DNA of 64,000 nucleotides from Bradyrhizobium sp. CCGB12 (lineage in GTDB: Bacteria > Pseudomonadota > Alphaproteobacteria > Rhizobiales > Xanthobacteraceae): NCBI RefSeq assembly GCF_024199845.1, contig NZ_JANADO010000001.1, positions 7,626,001-7,690,000 on the forward strand, written 5' to 3'. The notes beneath the pieces are model-generated. The model made no database searches and was not told the origin of the DNA. It was given only the letters and a program-made list of their open reading frames with translations. Positions 1 through 7,429 of this stretch are shown in pieces; the stretch's first letter is position 1, and every line of letters starts with the position of its first letter. Both the position numbers and the translations under genes were made by a program.

Positions 1-238
1 GTGGCGCGACGACGCGGCAATTGAATTTCTGCTTGAGTTCGGCGACCCCGCCGACATGATCGCCATGATGATGGGTGATCAGGATATCGGTGAGCTGCCA
101 GCCCTCGTGGTCCAGCGCCTTGAGGATGGGGCCGGCCTCCGGCGCGTCGATCGACGCCGTCGCCTTGGTTTCCACATCGTGGATCAGATAACCGAAATTG
201 TCACTTAAACAGGTGAAAGTACGAATTTCGGCGGCCAT
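1..238 (-). CDS. gloB: Hydroxyacylglutathione hydrolase (glyoxalase II), 5' part only
   Basis: Partial gene: the first 79 codons lie here and the rest runs off the left edge. Glyoxalase II hydrolyses S-lactoylglutathione to D-lactate and glutathione in the cytoplasm, completing methylglyoxal detoxification. The sequence shows the metallo-beta-lactamase fold start and the zinc motif [10 protein letters not shown] at residues 55-64, whose His and Asp residues bind the two metals. The ATG at 238 gives the usual N-terminus (a DNFGYLI segment at residues 13-19). It is divergent from the methyltransferase-like gene at 346 across a 107-bp gap that must hold both promoters. Family assignment is firm; only the C-terminal substrate-binding part is unseen. 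Confidence 0.9.
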   Translation of the reverse strand, partial: MAAEIRTFTCLSDNFGYLIHDVETKATASIDAPEAGPILKALDHEGWQLTDILITHHHGDHVGGVAELKQKFNCRVVAP

Positions 239-345
239 GACATCTCCATCGCGCTCAGCCCGCCAGACAAATATGGCGTTAACGTCGCGCAGGCAATGCA
301 ATATTCCGCGCGCGGCGGTGGCCTCGCGCATGTTACACTGTCGTT

Positions 346-1092
346 ATGAGCATCGACGTCGTCGACCTCCGCGAGTTCTATTCCCGCCGCCTCGGGATCG
401 TGGCGCGACAAATGATCAACCGCGGCATCAGGGAGCGGTGGCCGCGCGCCGAGGGCCAGCGTGTGCTCGGCATTGGCTACCCCACGCCCTATCTCGGGCT
501 GTTCCGGGAGGACGCGGAGCGCTGCATCGCGTTCATGCCGGCGGCCCAGGGCGTCCTGAAATGGCCGACGGGGCGGCCCGCGCTGGCCTCGCTGGTCGAC
601 GAATTCTCCCTGCCACTTCCCGACGCCGCGGTCGACCGCATTCTCCTGGTCCACGCGCTGGAGATGTCGGACGATCCGGCTGCGCTGCTGCGCGAAGTAT
701 GGCGCGTGCTGTCGCCATCCGGTCGCGTCATGGCGGTGATCCCAAACCGGCGTGGGGTGTGGACCCGCACCGACAGCACGCCGTTCGGCCATGGCCGGCC
801 CTATTCGCGCTCGCAGATCACCGAGCTCCTGCGCCAGACCTGGTTCACGCCGACCGCCTGGGGCGAGGCGCTGTTCATGCCGCCTTATGCCGGCGGCTGG
901 GTACTGAGATCGGCGCAGATGTGGGAGCGTGCGGGTGCGGCGCTGTCATTGCCCTTTGCGGGCGTGCATATCGTTGAAGCCACCAAGCAGGTCTACCGCG
1001 CGATCCCCGCCAAGCGCGAGCGGGCACGGCTGATTCCCTCGTTGGCGAAGCCCGTGCTGGTGCCGTCCTCGACGACGGTGACGCGCAGCTGA
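346..1092 (+). CDS. SAM-dependent methyltransferase-like protein
   Basis: A 248-residue protein with the outline of a class I methyltransferase: a beta1-like segment VLGIGYPTPYLG near residue 40, then LPLPDAAVDRILLVHALE near residue 90 (the usual motif after the acidic strand) and a WRVLSPSGRVMAVIPNR strand typical of Methyltransf_11. The glycine-rich SAM loop is degenerate (GIGYP instead of GxGxG), so binding of SAM is likely but not certain. No substrate can be named. It is divergently transcribed from gloB; such a pairing is common in rhizobia, but a functional link to glyoxalase is not shown. The C-terminal 60 residues are basic and unlike the core domain. Confidence 0.7.
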   Translation: MSIDVVDLREFYSRRLGIVARQMINRGIRERWPRAEGQRVLGIGYPTPYLGLFREDAERCIAFMPAAQGVLKWPTGRPALASLVDEFSLPLPDAAVDRILLVHALEMSDDPAALLREVWRVLSPSGRVMAVIPNRRGVWTRTDSTPFGHGRPYSRSQITELLRQTWFTPTAWGEALFMPPYAGGWVLRSAQMWERAGAALSLPFAGVHIVEATKQVYRAIPAKRERARLIPSLAKPVLVPSSTTVTRS

Positions 1093-1127
1093 GGCACAAG
1101 CGTTGCCGGGAAGACGGTCCGTTCCTT

Positions 1128-1143
1128 CTCCCGCTTGCGGGAG
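1128..1143. repeat. Short palindrome CTCCCGC-TT-GCGGGAG
   Basis: A 7-bp perfect inverted repeat with a 2-base centre. The same core recurs at about 45.94, 46.07, 48.50, 48.60 and 55.33 kb in this window, always between genes, so it belongs to a dispersed intergenic repeat family. Here it lies between two convergent genes. Confidence 0.6.
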
Positions 1144-1173
1144 AGGTGCAACAGGGCCACCGATTGTCGTCAG

Positions 1174-1204
1174 AAACAAATCGTCCCGGCGAGGCCGGGA
1201 CGAT
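1174..1204 (-). terminator. Rho-independent-type terminator of the DUF4167 gene
   Basis: A perfect 11-bp stem (ATCGTCCCGGC / GCCGGGACGAT) with a 3-base loop lies 24 bases past the stop of the DUF4167 gene; read on the minus strand the stem runs into TTTGTTTC. This fits intrinsic termination of the leftward transcript. Confidence 0.6.
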
Positions 1205-1227
1205 TCAGGTCTGAAATCAGAAGGGGC

Positions 1228-2022
1228 TTACTCGCCGGGGGCGACTTCGTCGCTGGAGGCGGCCGGCGCGGCCTCACGCTCGGGACGCGGGCCATGCGGC
1301 CGGCGACGTCGCCGCGGAAAGCGCTCGCCGCCGCCACCACCGGCCTCGAATCCGGCCTGGCCGGCATTCGCGCCAACATTCACTTGCGGCTGCGCGCCGG
1401 TGATGAAGGAGGGCAGGCGATCGACGCTGCCGGCATCGGCGATGACGGGCTGCGGCTGGTTCTGCGGTTGCGGCTGGGGCTGGTATTGCGGCTGCGGACG
1501 ATGGTCGCGTTCGCGGTGCTCGCGCGGCTGCTGCTGCTCGCGCTGATAGGGCTGCTGCTGATTGTCGCGCTGCTGATGGTCACGCTGGTGATGATCGCGC
1601 TGGCCGTCGCGGTCGCGCATGAAGGGCTGCTGCTGCGGCTGCGGAACGAAGCCCGGCTCTTGGCCGAAGGCCGAGAAATTCTCGCCGTCGTCTTCGCCGT
1701 CGTCGCCGCTGGTGTTGCTGACGGGCTCGTCGCCGCGCGGTTGCTGGTTCTGGCGGAACTGCTCCTGGGCCGCCGCGATCAGACGGAAATAATGCTCGGC
1801 GTGCTGGTAGTAATTCTCGGCTGCAACGGGGTCGCCGGAGGACCGCGCATCGCGCGCGAGCTGGAGATACTTTTCGGCGATGTGCGAAGCCGTGCCGCGG
1901 ATCTTGATGTCGGGTCCGTTGGACTCGTAGACCCGGGTCATCGGGTTCTGGCCGCGCCGGTTGTTGTTGTTGTTATTGTTGTTGCGGTTGCGCATCCGCT
2001 GCTTGTTCTGACCGTTTCTCAT
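1228..2022 (-). CDS. DUF4167 domain protein, RNA-binding type
   Basis: A 264-residue, highly basic protein of the DUF4167 family, which is almost confined to Rhizobiales. It starts with a run of Asn and Arg (an eight-Asn tract at residues 14-21), followed by the conserved DUF4167 core at about residues 27-90 with the segment DIKIRGTASHIAEKY and an AENYYQHAEHYFRLI helix. The rest is low-complexity Gln/Arg/Pro/Asp and ends in a GGGGERFPRRRRR basic patch, as in intrinsically disordered RNA-binding proteins. Function is not established; RNA binding is inferred from composition. A GGCAGG-type ribosome site precedes the ATG at 2022. It follows prmC in the same direction, but 463 bases away, and ends at a good terminator. 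Confidence 0.8.
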   Translation of the reverse strand: MRNGQNKQRMRNRNNNNNNNNRRGQNPMTRVYESNGPDIKIRGTASHIAEKYLQLARDARSSGDPVAAENYYQHAEHYFRLIAAAQEQFRQNQQPRGDEPVSNTSGDDGEDDGENFSAFGQEPGFVPQPQQQPFMRDRDGQRDHHQRDHQQRDNQQQPYQREQQQPREHRERDHRPQPQYQPQPQPQNQPQPVIADAGSVDRLPSFITGAQPQVNVGANAGQAGFEAGGGGGERFPRRRRRPHGPRPEREAAPAASSDEVAPGE

Positions 2023-2485
2023 GTCCTGCCTTTAATTCCAGCCCTAAAGGTTACACGCATTACTGATTGCTAGGAGTGACCTGATGACAGCGGCTCACAA
2101 CTCCCGCGCGCACCGCGCGCAAGAGCGGCCTGAACCCTGCCGATGTTCGTCGACCGTCGCGTTCAACAAAGACGCGTTCCCCACCCGCCAGCATTCATTG
2201 CCAGCGAACCCATTCATATCGCCTGCCGAAACAAGCCCAGCTTTCTTGCGTAAGTCTTCAAGCGCAATATCTGGCTTTCGTTCACGTTGCGGTCGGAGAG
2301 CAGCGCAGCTCCACTGGCCATCGCGCTCAACAGGACCTGCGGCTTGGAACCTTTAAATCAGTAAAGCTCTCGCCCGAGAGCCCGGCTTTCACCCGTAGGT
2401 CTACGGGGCCGGCACCGATGTGTTGACCGGAACGTAGTCGTTCCCACGGGATATTCCAAGAGCTTTTTGCGGGCCAATCCGGCTT
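2023..2485. other. Long intergenic region between prmC and the DUF4167 gene
   Basis: 463 bases without a convincing ORF. The part at 2365-2406 holds two short perfect palindromes, GCTCTCG-CC-CGAGAGC (2365-2380) and CCCGTAG-GT-CTACGGG (2391-2406). It could be a long, structured 5' leader of the DUF4167 gene, an independent small RNA, or the 3' end of the prmC transcript. I recognise no known riboswitch in it. Confidence 0.4.
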
Positions 2486-3391
2486 TTATGGGGGCATTTT
2501 TCGGGCCGATACGGCCCTCGGAATACCCGCCAGGTCGGCCTTGGGTGGCCTGTCCACCGATAACGCTGCGGCCGTCATCAAGGTTTCAATATTTCGGGCC
2601 TGGCCCTGTCCGGCCTCGACGATCAGCGCACCGCCGGGGGCGAGACGCTCGCTCGCCTGCGGGATCAGGGCACGATAGGCGTCGTATCCGTCATTGCCGC
2701 CGTCGAGCGCCAGGTGCGGATCGTGGTCGCGTACCTCGATACTCAGCTTCGGGATTTCGGCCGAGGGGATATAGGGTGGGTTCGACACGATGAGATCGAA
2801 AGGGCCCGAGAGCGCCGCCGCATAGGAGCAGGCGACGAAGGCGGCGCGGCCGGCGAGGCCGAGAGCTGTGGCATTGTCCCTGGCGGTGACGAGCGCAGTC
2901 AGGCTGAGGTCGGTACCGACGCCGAATGCATCAGGAATTTCATGCAGCAGCGCGAGCAGGATCGCGCCGGATCCCGTGCCGATGTCGGCGATGCGGGGCG
3001 GGTGCGGGACCTGCCGTTCGCGAAGGATCTCGAGCGCAAGCTCGACCACGGTCTCGGTATCGGGACGCGGCACCAGCGTTGCCTCGGACAGGCGGAATGG
3101 CAGGCCCCAGAACTCCCGCGCGCCGAGAATGCGGGCGATCGGCTCATGCGCGAGCCGGCGCTGTGCATAGGCTTCGAGCCGCGCAGCCTCTTCGGGGGTG
3201 AAGAGCCGCGCCGCCTGAGTCATCATGCCGGTCAGGTCAAGCCTCAGCGCAGCCCCGACGAGCAGGCGCGCATCGAGGCCGGGCTCCTCGATACCGGCCG
3301 ATTGCAACAGTGCCGCAAGCATACGCCGCGCACTTTCGATGCTATGTCCGGAATCGAAATCTGTCGCCAAAGGAACCATCCTGCCTGGCAT
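2486..3391 (-). CDS. prmC: Peptide chain release factor N5-glutamine methyltransferase
   Basis: PrmC (HemK) methylates the glutamine of the GGQ motif in release factors RF1 and RF2, which speeds peptide release. The 301-residue protein shows the helical N-terminal domain, the SAM loop DIGTGSG at residues 136-142, and the catalytic glutamine-binding motif NPPY at 204-207, followed by IPSAE and the DHDPHLALDGG segment. The open frame extends upstream over the antisense of the HIT gene, but that part has no homology to the family; ATG at 3391 or the in-frame ATG at 3379 gives normal length. Its partner gene prfA is usually just upstream; here it lies 6.85 kb away. Confidence 0.93.
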   Translation of the reverse strand: MPGRMVPLATDFDSGHSIESARRMLAALLQSAGIEEPGLDARLLVGAALRLDLTGMMTQAARLFTPEEAARLEAYAQRRLAHEPIARILGAREFWGLPFRLSEATLVPRPDTETVVELALEILRERQVPHPPRIADIGTGSGAILLALLHEIPDAFGVGTDLSLTALVTARDNATALGLAGRAAFVACSYAAALSGPFDLIVSNPPYIPSAEIPKLSIEVRDHDPHLALDGGNDGYDAYRALIPQASERLAPGGALIVEAGQGQARNIETLMTAAALSVDRPPKADLAGIPRAVSARKMPP

Positions 3392-3469
3392 CGTGGATAG
3401 ATCGACCGGCTTGCTTGCGTCAACGGAAAGGAGCGCGTTTGATCGCAGTTCGCAGCGAGGGAGGGCTCG

Positions 3470-3895
3470 ATGGCGGCCTATGACGATCAAAATCTCTTCG
3501 CAAAAATCCTGCGCGGCGAGATCCCCTGTTTCGAGGTTTTCAGGGACGACCGCAGCTTCGCCTTCCTCGACATCATGCCGCGCTCGCCCGGGCACACGCT
3601 GGTCATTCCCCGGGCGCCGGCGCGCGGCATTCTCGACATCGCGGATGACGATCTCGCCGCAGTCGCCCGAACCGCCAAGCGGATCGCAATTGCGGCCATG
3701 AAGGCGTTTGACGCGGACGGCATCATCCTCCAGCAGTTCAGCGAGCCCGCGAGCGGGCAGGTGGTCTTTCACCTGCACATGCACGTCATGCCGGTCAGGG
3801 CCGGCATCGCGCTCTTGCCGGCGCAGACGCGCAAGGAAGACATGGCCGTGCTCGCCGATCATGCCAAGCGGATGATCGCGGCGCTGGGTGGCTAG
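3470..3895 (+). CDS. HIT family nucleotide hydrolase or transferase
   Basis: A 141-residue histidine-triad protein, probably a homodimeric purine nucleotide phosphoramidase of the Hint type. The triad reads H101-L-H103-M-H105, followed by VMP. The N-terminal part (NLFAKILRGEIPC, then SFAFLDIMPRSPGHTLVIP) is the standard HIT core. The C-terminal tail lacks extra domains. It is divergent from prmC (78-bp gap) and convergent with the Liv operon, only 6 bases from the livF stop. Substrate is not predictable from sequence. Confidence 0.9.
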   Translation: MAAYDDQNLFAKILRGEIPCFEVFRDDRSFAFLDIMPRSPGHTLVIPRAPARGILDIADDDLAAVARTAKRIAIAAMKAFDADGIILQQFSEPASGQVVFHLHMHVMPVRAGIALLPAQTRKEDMAVLADHAKRMIAALGG

Positions 3896-3901
3896 GATGC
3901 A

Positions 3902-4600
3902 CTAGACGCCGAGATAGCGCTGGAGCAGCTCCGGCTGGGCCTTGAGCTCCCGCGCCGGCCCCTCGTGCACGATGTGGCCGTTGTTGATGATGTAGATCCG
4001 TGTCGCCAGCGCCAGCGTCGCCGCCAGATTCTGTTCGACCAGCACAATGGTCTGGCCTGCGGCCGCGAGCTCGCGGCAGGCCTTGACGAGATCGTGGACG
4101 ATCACGGGCGCGAGCCCCTCGAACGGCTCGTCCAGCAGGACGATCTTAGGATCGCGCACCAGGGCCCGCGCGATCGCCAGCATCTGCTGCTCGCCGCCGG
4201 AGAGCTCGGTGCCGCGGTTGTTGCGCCGTTCCTTCAGCCGCGGAAACATCTCGTAGACGCGGCCGAGCGGCCATCGCTTCGGTGCGGTGATGCCCGCGAG
4301 GACGATGTTCTCCTCCACCGACAGGCTGCCGAAGATGCGGCGCTCTTCGTGCACGAGCTGCATGCCCGCTTGCGCGATTTTGTGGCTCCTGCGCCCGGCG
4401 ATGTCGATGCCGTCGAACTTCACGCTGCCGCTGCGCGGCGCCACGACGCCCATCAGGCTCTTCAGCGTCGTGCTCTTGCCGGCGCCGTTGCGGCCGAGCA
4501 GCGCCACCACCTCGTGACGTTCGACGCGCATGGCGATGTCGAACAGGATGTGGGAGTCGCCATAATAGCTGTTCAGGCCGTCGACCTCGATCAGGCTCAT
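3902..4600 (-). CDS. livF: Liv-type ABC transporter ATP-binding protein 1 (LivF)
   Basis: A 232-residue cytoplasmic ATPase of a branched-chain amino acid (HAAT) type importer. Walker A is GRNGAGKST (36-44), the signature LSGGE (133-137) and Walker B LLDEP (155-159), with a C-terminal YLGV end typical of LivF. Its start ATG overlaps the stop of the LivM-LivG fusion by four bases (4597-4600), so translation is coupled. It is the last gene of operon 1, which reads SBP, LivH, LivM-LivG, LivF. The name reflects family, not proven substrate; such systems in rhizobia also carry amides, urea or aromatic acids. Confidence 0.9.
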   Translation of the reverse strand: MSLIEVDGLNSYYGDSHILFDIAMRVERHEVVALLGRNGAGKSTTLKSLMGVVAPRSGSVKFDGIDIAGRRSHKIAQAGMQLVHEERRIFGSLSVEENIVLAGITAPKRWPLGRVYEMFPRLKERRNNRGTELSGGEQQMLAIARALVRDPKIVLLDEPFEGLAPVIVHDLVKACRELAAAGQTIVLVEQNLAATLALATRIYIINNGHIVHEGPARELKAQPELLQRYLGV

Positions 4601-6444
4601 GCGGCAATCTCCCCATGCACGCCGCCGAGATAGGCTTCCTGCACCGCGGCGTTGGTCCTGATTTCCTCCGGCGTGCCGTCGAGCAGCACCTTGCCCTCCT
4701 GAAGCACCGTCACGCGCTCTACCAGCTCGAACAGCGAATCCATGTCGTGGTCGATGATGATCATGGTGCGTCCGCGCGCGATCGATTTGAGCAACTTGAC
4801 GGTCTCGACGCGCTCGCGTGGGCTCATGCCGGCGAGCGGTTCGTCGAGCAGCAGCAGGCGCGGCGAGGTCGCCAGTGCAAGCCCGATCTCCAGCCTGCGC
4901 TTCTCGCCATAGGCGAGCTCGGAGACCGGCGTGTCGGCGCGGCGGGTCAGGTTGACCAGAGCGAGCGTATGCTCCACCTGCTCGGTGAGGCCCTTCACGC
5001 TCGAGAGCTTGCGAAACAGGTCGAGCCGGAACTTTCCGCGCAGCTCGGCGAGCGCCGCGATCGTCAGGTTCTGCCGCACCGTGAGGCCAGTGAAGAGTTG
5101 GTTAACCTGGTAGCTCTTGGTGAGCCCGAGCTGGCAGACGTCGGTGACCTTCAATCCCGTGATGTCGCGGCCCTCGAACACGATCTGGCCGGAGGTCGGG
5201 GCGATCTCACAGGTCAGCATCTTGAAGAAGGTCGATTTACCGGCCCCGTTGGGGCCGATGATGCCGCGCAGCTCACCCTGATTGACGCTGAAGTCGATGT
5301 CGCTGTTGGCGGCGAGGCCGCCATAACGCTTGGTGAGGCCGGTGGCTTTCAGGATCGGGCCGGAATAGGCGGGATGCTCGACTTCCTTGGCCTGCATCGG
5401 CGCGGGTGCGGGTTGCTGCGTGGTCTCGGCGTCTGCGGCCTCCTGCTCCGTCTCCGCATCCATCCGCCGACGTTTGCCGGAGGCGAGGCGATAGACGTCC
5501 GCCAGACCGCCGATGATGCCGCCGCGCAGGAAGCAGACCAGCAGCACGAATACGATGCCGAGCACGAGCTTCCAGGCCGCGCCCAAGCCGAGCGCGGCTT
5601 GCAGAAAGTCCTGCAGGAAGAGCCAGACCGCTGCGCCGACCAGCGGTCCGAACAAGGTGCCTCTGCCGCCGATGGCGGTCTGCATCACGAGCTGACCGGA
5701 GGTGTCGAAGGTGAAGGCATCGGGCGGCATGAAGGCCTGGAGTACGCCGAGCAGGCCGCCGGCGAAGCCCGCATAGGCCGCAGCGATCACGAAGGCGGTC
5801 AGCTTGTAGCCGTGGATGTTGTGGCCTACCGCGGTGGCGCGCAGCGGATTGTCCCGGATCGCACTGAAAATGGCGCCGACCGGCGAGCGAACGATTCTGA
5901 GTGCGATGATGACGCCGACCAGGTAGCACAGTGCGATGAACTGATAGAGCGACCAGCCATTGGTGAAGTGGAGGGTGGTGAAGCCGAGATTGAAGCTCGG
6001 CGTCGGCACGCCCGGCAGACCGTTCTCGCCGCCGGTGAAATCCGAGAGCGGATTGAACTCGACGAAGAAGAACACCTGCGCGATCGCCACGGTGATCATG
6101 GCGAAGTAGATGCCGGTTCGGCGCAGCGCGATCAGGCCGACGAGGTAGCCGGTCGCAGCCGCCGCGATCATGCCGATGATCAGCGCGCCCAGCACGTTGC
6201 CGAAGCCGGCACGGGTCAAGAGGTACGCGGCGACGAAGCCACCGGTGCCGTAGAAGGCGGATTGGCCGAACGACAACAGGCCGGTGAAGCCGAACAGGAT
6301 GTCGAAGCCGAGCCCGAACAAGCCCCAGACCAGGATCCGGTTCACGGTGTTCGGCGCGAAGCCGAGATGCGGCAGCACGAAGGGAGCAGCGATCAAGCCG
6401 ATCGCGGTCAGGGTCTCGATCAGGAACGGACGTTGCTTGAGCAT
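4597..6444 (-). CDS. Fused Liv permease and ATP-binding protein (LivM-LivG)
   Basis: A single 615-residue protein joins two subunits that are often separate. Residues 1-325 are a LivM-type permease with about ten membrane segments and the conserved GLLSFGQSAFYGTGG motif near 55-69 and AIRDNPLRA near 195-203. A charged, Glu/Ala/Pro-rich linker (about 325-360) leads to a LivG-type ATPase with Walker A GPNGAGKS (397-404), signature ELAYGEKRR and LLLLDEP. ATG 6444 is chosen because the frame upstream of it is only the shadow of livH. It begins 11 bases after the livH stop and overlaps livF by four bases. Fusions of this kind are known in Bradyrhizobium; no frameshift is needed. Confidence 0.9.
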   Translation of the reverse strand: MLKQRPFLIETLTAIGLIAAPFVLPHLGFAPNTVNRILVWGLFGLGFDILFGFTGLLSFGQSAFYGTGGFVAAYLLTRAGFGNVLGALIIGMIAAAATGYLVGLIALRRTGIYFAMITVAIAQVFFFVEFNPLSDFTGGENGLPGVPTPSFNLGFTTLHFTNGWSLYQFIALCYLVGVIIALRIVRSPVGAIFSAIRDNPLRATAVGHNIHGYKLTAFVIAAAYAGFAGGLLGVLQAFMPPDAFTFDTSGQLVMQTAIGGRGTLFGPLVGAAVWLFLQDFLQAALGLGAAWKLVLGIVFVLLVCFLRGGIIGGLADVYRLASGKRRRMDAETEQEAADAETTQQPAPAPMQAKEVEHPAYSGPILKATGLTKRYGGLAANSDIDFSVNQGELRGIIGPNGAGKSTFFKMLTCEIAPTSGQIVFEGRDITGLKVTDVCQLGLTKSYQVNQLFTGLTVRQNLTIAALAELRGKFRLDLFRKLSSVKGLTEQVEHTLALVNLTRRADTPVSELAYGEKRRLEIGLALATSPRLLLLDEPLAGMSPRERVETVKLLKSIARGRTMIIIDHDMDSLFELVERVTVLQEGKVLLDGTPEEIRTNAAVQEAYLGGVHGEIAA

Positions 6445-6455
6445 CGGGAAATCAC

Positions 6456-7331
6456 TTACTCGCGGCCCTGGACGCCGAGCAGGCCATGCGGTCGCACCAC
6501 GAGCACGAGCGTCATTGCCGCAAACAGCATCACATAGGCGTAGCCGGGGTTGAACATGGAGGTGACGCTGATGATCTCGCCGGCGATCAGGCCGCCCAGG
6601 ATGGCGCCGGGGAACGAGCCGACGCCGCCGATCACCACCACCACGAAGGTCTGGACCAGGATGTCGTCGCCGATGCCGGGGGTCAGCGACACCACCGGCG
6701 CGTTGACGATGCCGGCAAAGCCCGCGGCCATTGCGCCGATGCCGAACACGATCATGAAGACGCGGTAGACGTTGATGCCGAGCGAATCGACCATCACCGA
6801 ATCCTCGATGCCGGCGCGCACGATCATGCCGAGCCGGGTCCGGTAGAGGATGATGAACAGCGCACCGAGGGCGACCGCGACGATGCCGACCACGGCGAGG
6901 CGGTAGGTCGGGTAGAACATGAAGCCGAGATTGGTGATGCCCTGGAACAGCGCCGGCGGCGGTACCAGCTGCGACTGGCTCGAGAAGATCAGGCGCACGA
7001 GCTCGACGAAACAGATGCCGAGCCCGAAGGTCACGAGCAGCTGATCCTCGTGCGGGCGATGATAGAAATGACGGATGATGACGCGTTCCATCGCGACGCC
7101 GAGCAGCATCACGAACAGGGAGCCCGCGATCACGGCGAGGACGAACGATTCCGTGTACTGGTAGGTGACGAAGCCGGCATAGCCGCCGATCATGAACATC
7201 GCGCCATGCGCGAGATTGAGCACGCCGAGCGTACCGTAGATGATGGTCAGGCCGGAGCTGATCAGCGCGAGCAGGGCGCCGAGCGCGAGCCCGTTGAAAA
7301 GCTGCGAAACGAGATTGGGCCAACTAATCAT
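6456..7331 (-). CDS. livH: Liv-type ABC transporter permease 1 (LivH)
   Basis: A 291-residue inner-membrane permease of the LivH family, with about eight hydrophobic segments and the family motifs LNGLALGALLAL-like at the N-terminus (here FNGLALGALLALISSG), GVLNLAHGAMFM near residue 37 and a C-terminal VRPHGLLG. ATG at 7331 is preferred over the ATG at 7370, which would put 13 unusual residues in front of the first helix and overlap a hairpin. It pairs with the LivM half of the next gene to form the membrane channel. It lies behind a strong hairpin that follows the binding-protein gene. Confidence 0.92.
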   Translation of the reverse strand: MISWPNLVSQLFNGLALGALLALISSGLTIIYGTLGVLNLAHGAMFMIGGYAGFVTYQYTESFVLAVIAGSLFVMLLGVAMERVIIRHFYHRPHEDQLLVTFGLGICFVELVRLIFSSQSQLVPPPALFQGITNLGFMFYPTYRLAVVGIVAVALGALFIILYRTRLGMIVRAGIEDSVMVDSLGINVYRVFMIVFGIGAMAAGFAGIVNAPVVSLTPGIGDDILVQTFVVVVIGGVGSFPGAILGGLIAGEIISVTSMFNPGYAYVMLFAAMTLVLVVRPHGLLGVQGRE

Positions 7332-7376
7332 GCAAAGGATCGCCGTTGTGACGCGCGACGGGCGCGTCAAAAAATG

Positions 7377-7414
7377 GTGACGCCGCAGGAGCAGGCAGCG
7401 ACCTGCGGCGTCAC
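7377..7414 (-). terminator. Intercistronic hairpin between binding protein and permease genes
   Basis: A perfect 13-bp stem (GTGACGCCGCAGG / CCTGCGGCGTCAC) with a 12-base loop begins 15 bases past the binding-protein stop. On the minus strand it is followed by CATTTTTTG, as in an intrinsic terminator. A second stem (TGACGCGC-GACGG-GCGCGTCA, 7349-7369) follows. Partial termination or 3'-end protection here would make more binding protein than permease, as known for other SBP-first operons. Confidence 0.65.
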
Positions 7415-7429
7415 GGGGTTATCGCGGGC

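Noticed and set aside
198..977. 259-residue plus-strand ORF overlapping the methyltransferase gene
   Set aside because: Arg/Pro-rich shadow of the real gene in another frame; no family pattern.
3391..3862. N-terminal extension of prmC
   Set aside because: This part is the antisense of the HIT gene, and PrmC has normal length from 3391.
4615..6537. 640-residue plus-strand ORF
   Set aside because: Antisense shadow of the LivM-LivG gene, His/Glu/Asp-rich as GC-rich antisense frames are.
6445..7323. N-terminal extension of the LivM-LivG ORF
   Set aside because: Frame shadow of livH, Arg-rich without membrane pattern; LivM begins at 6444.
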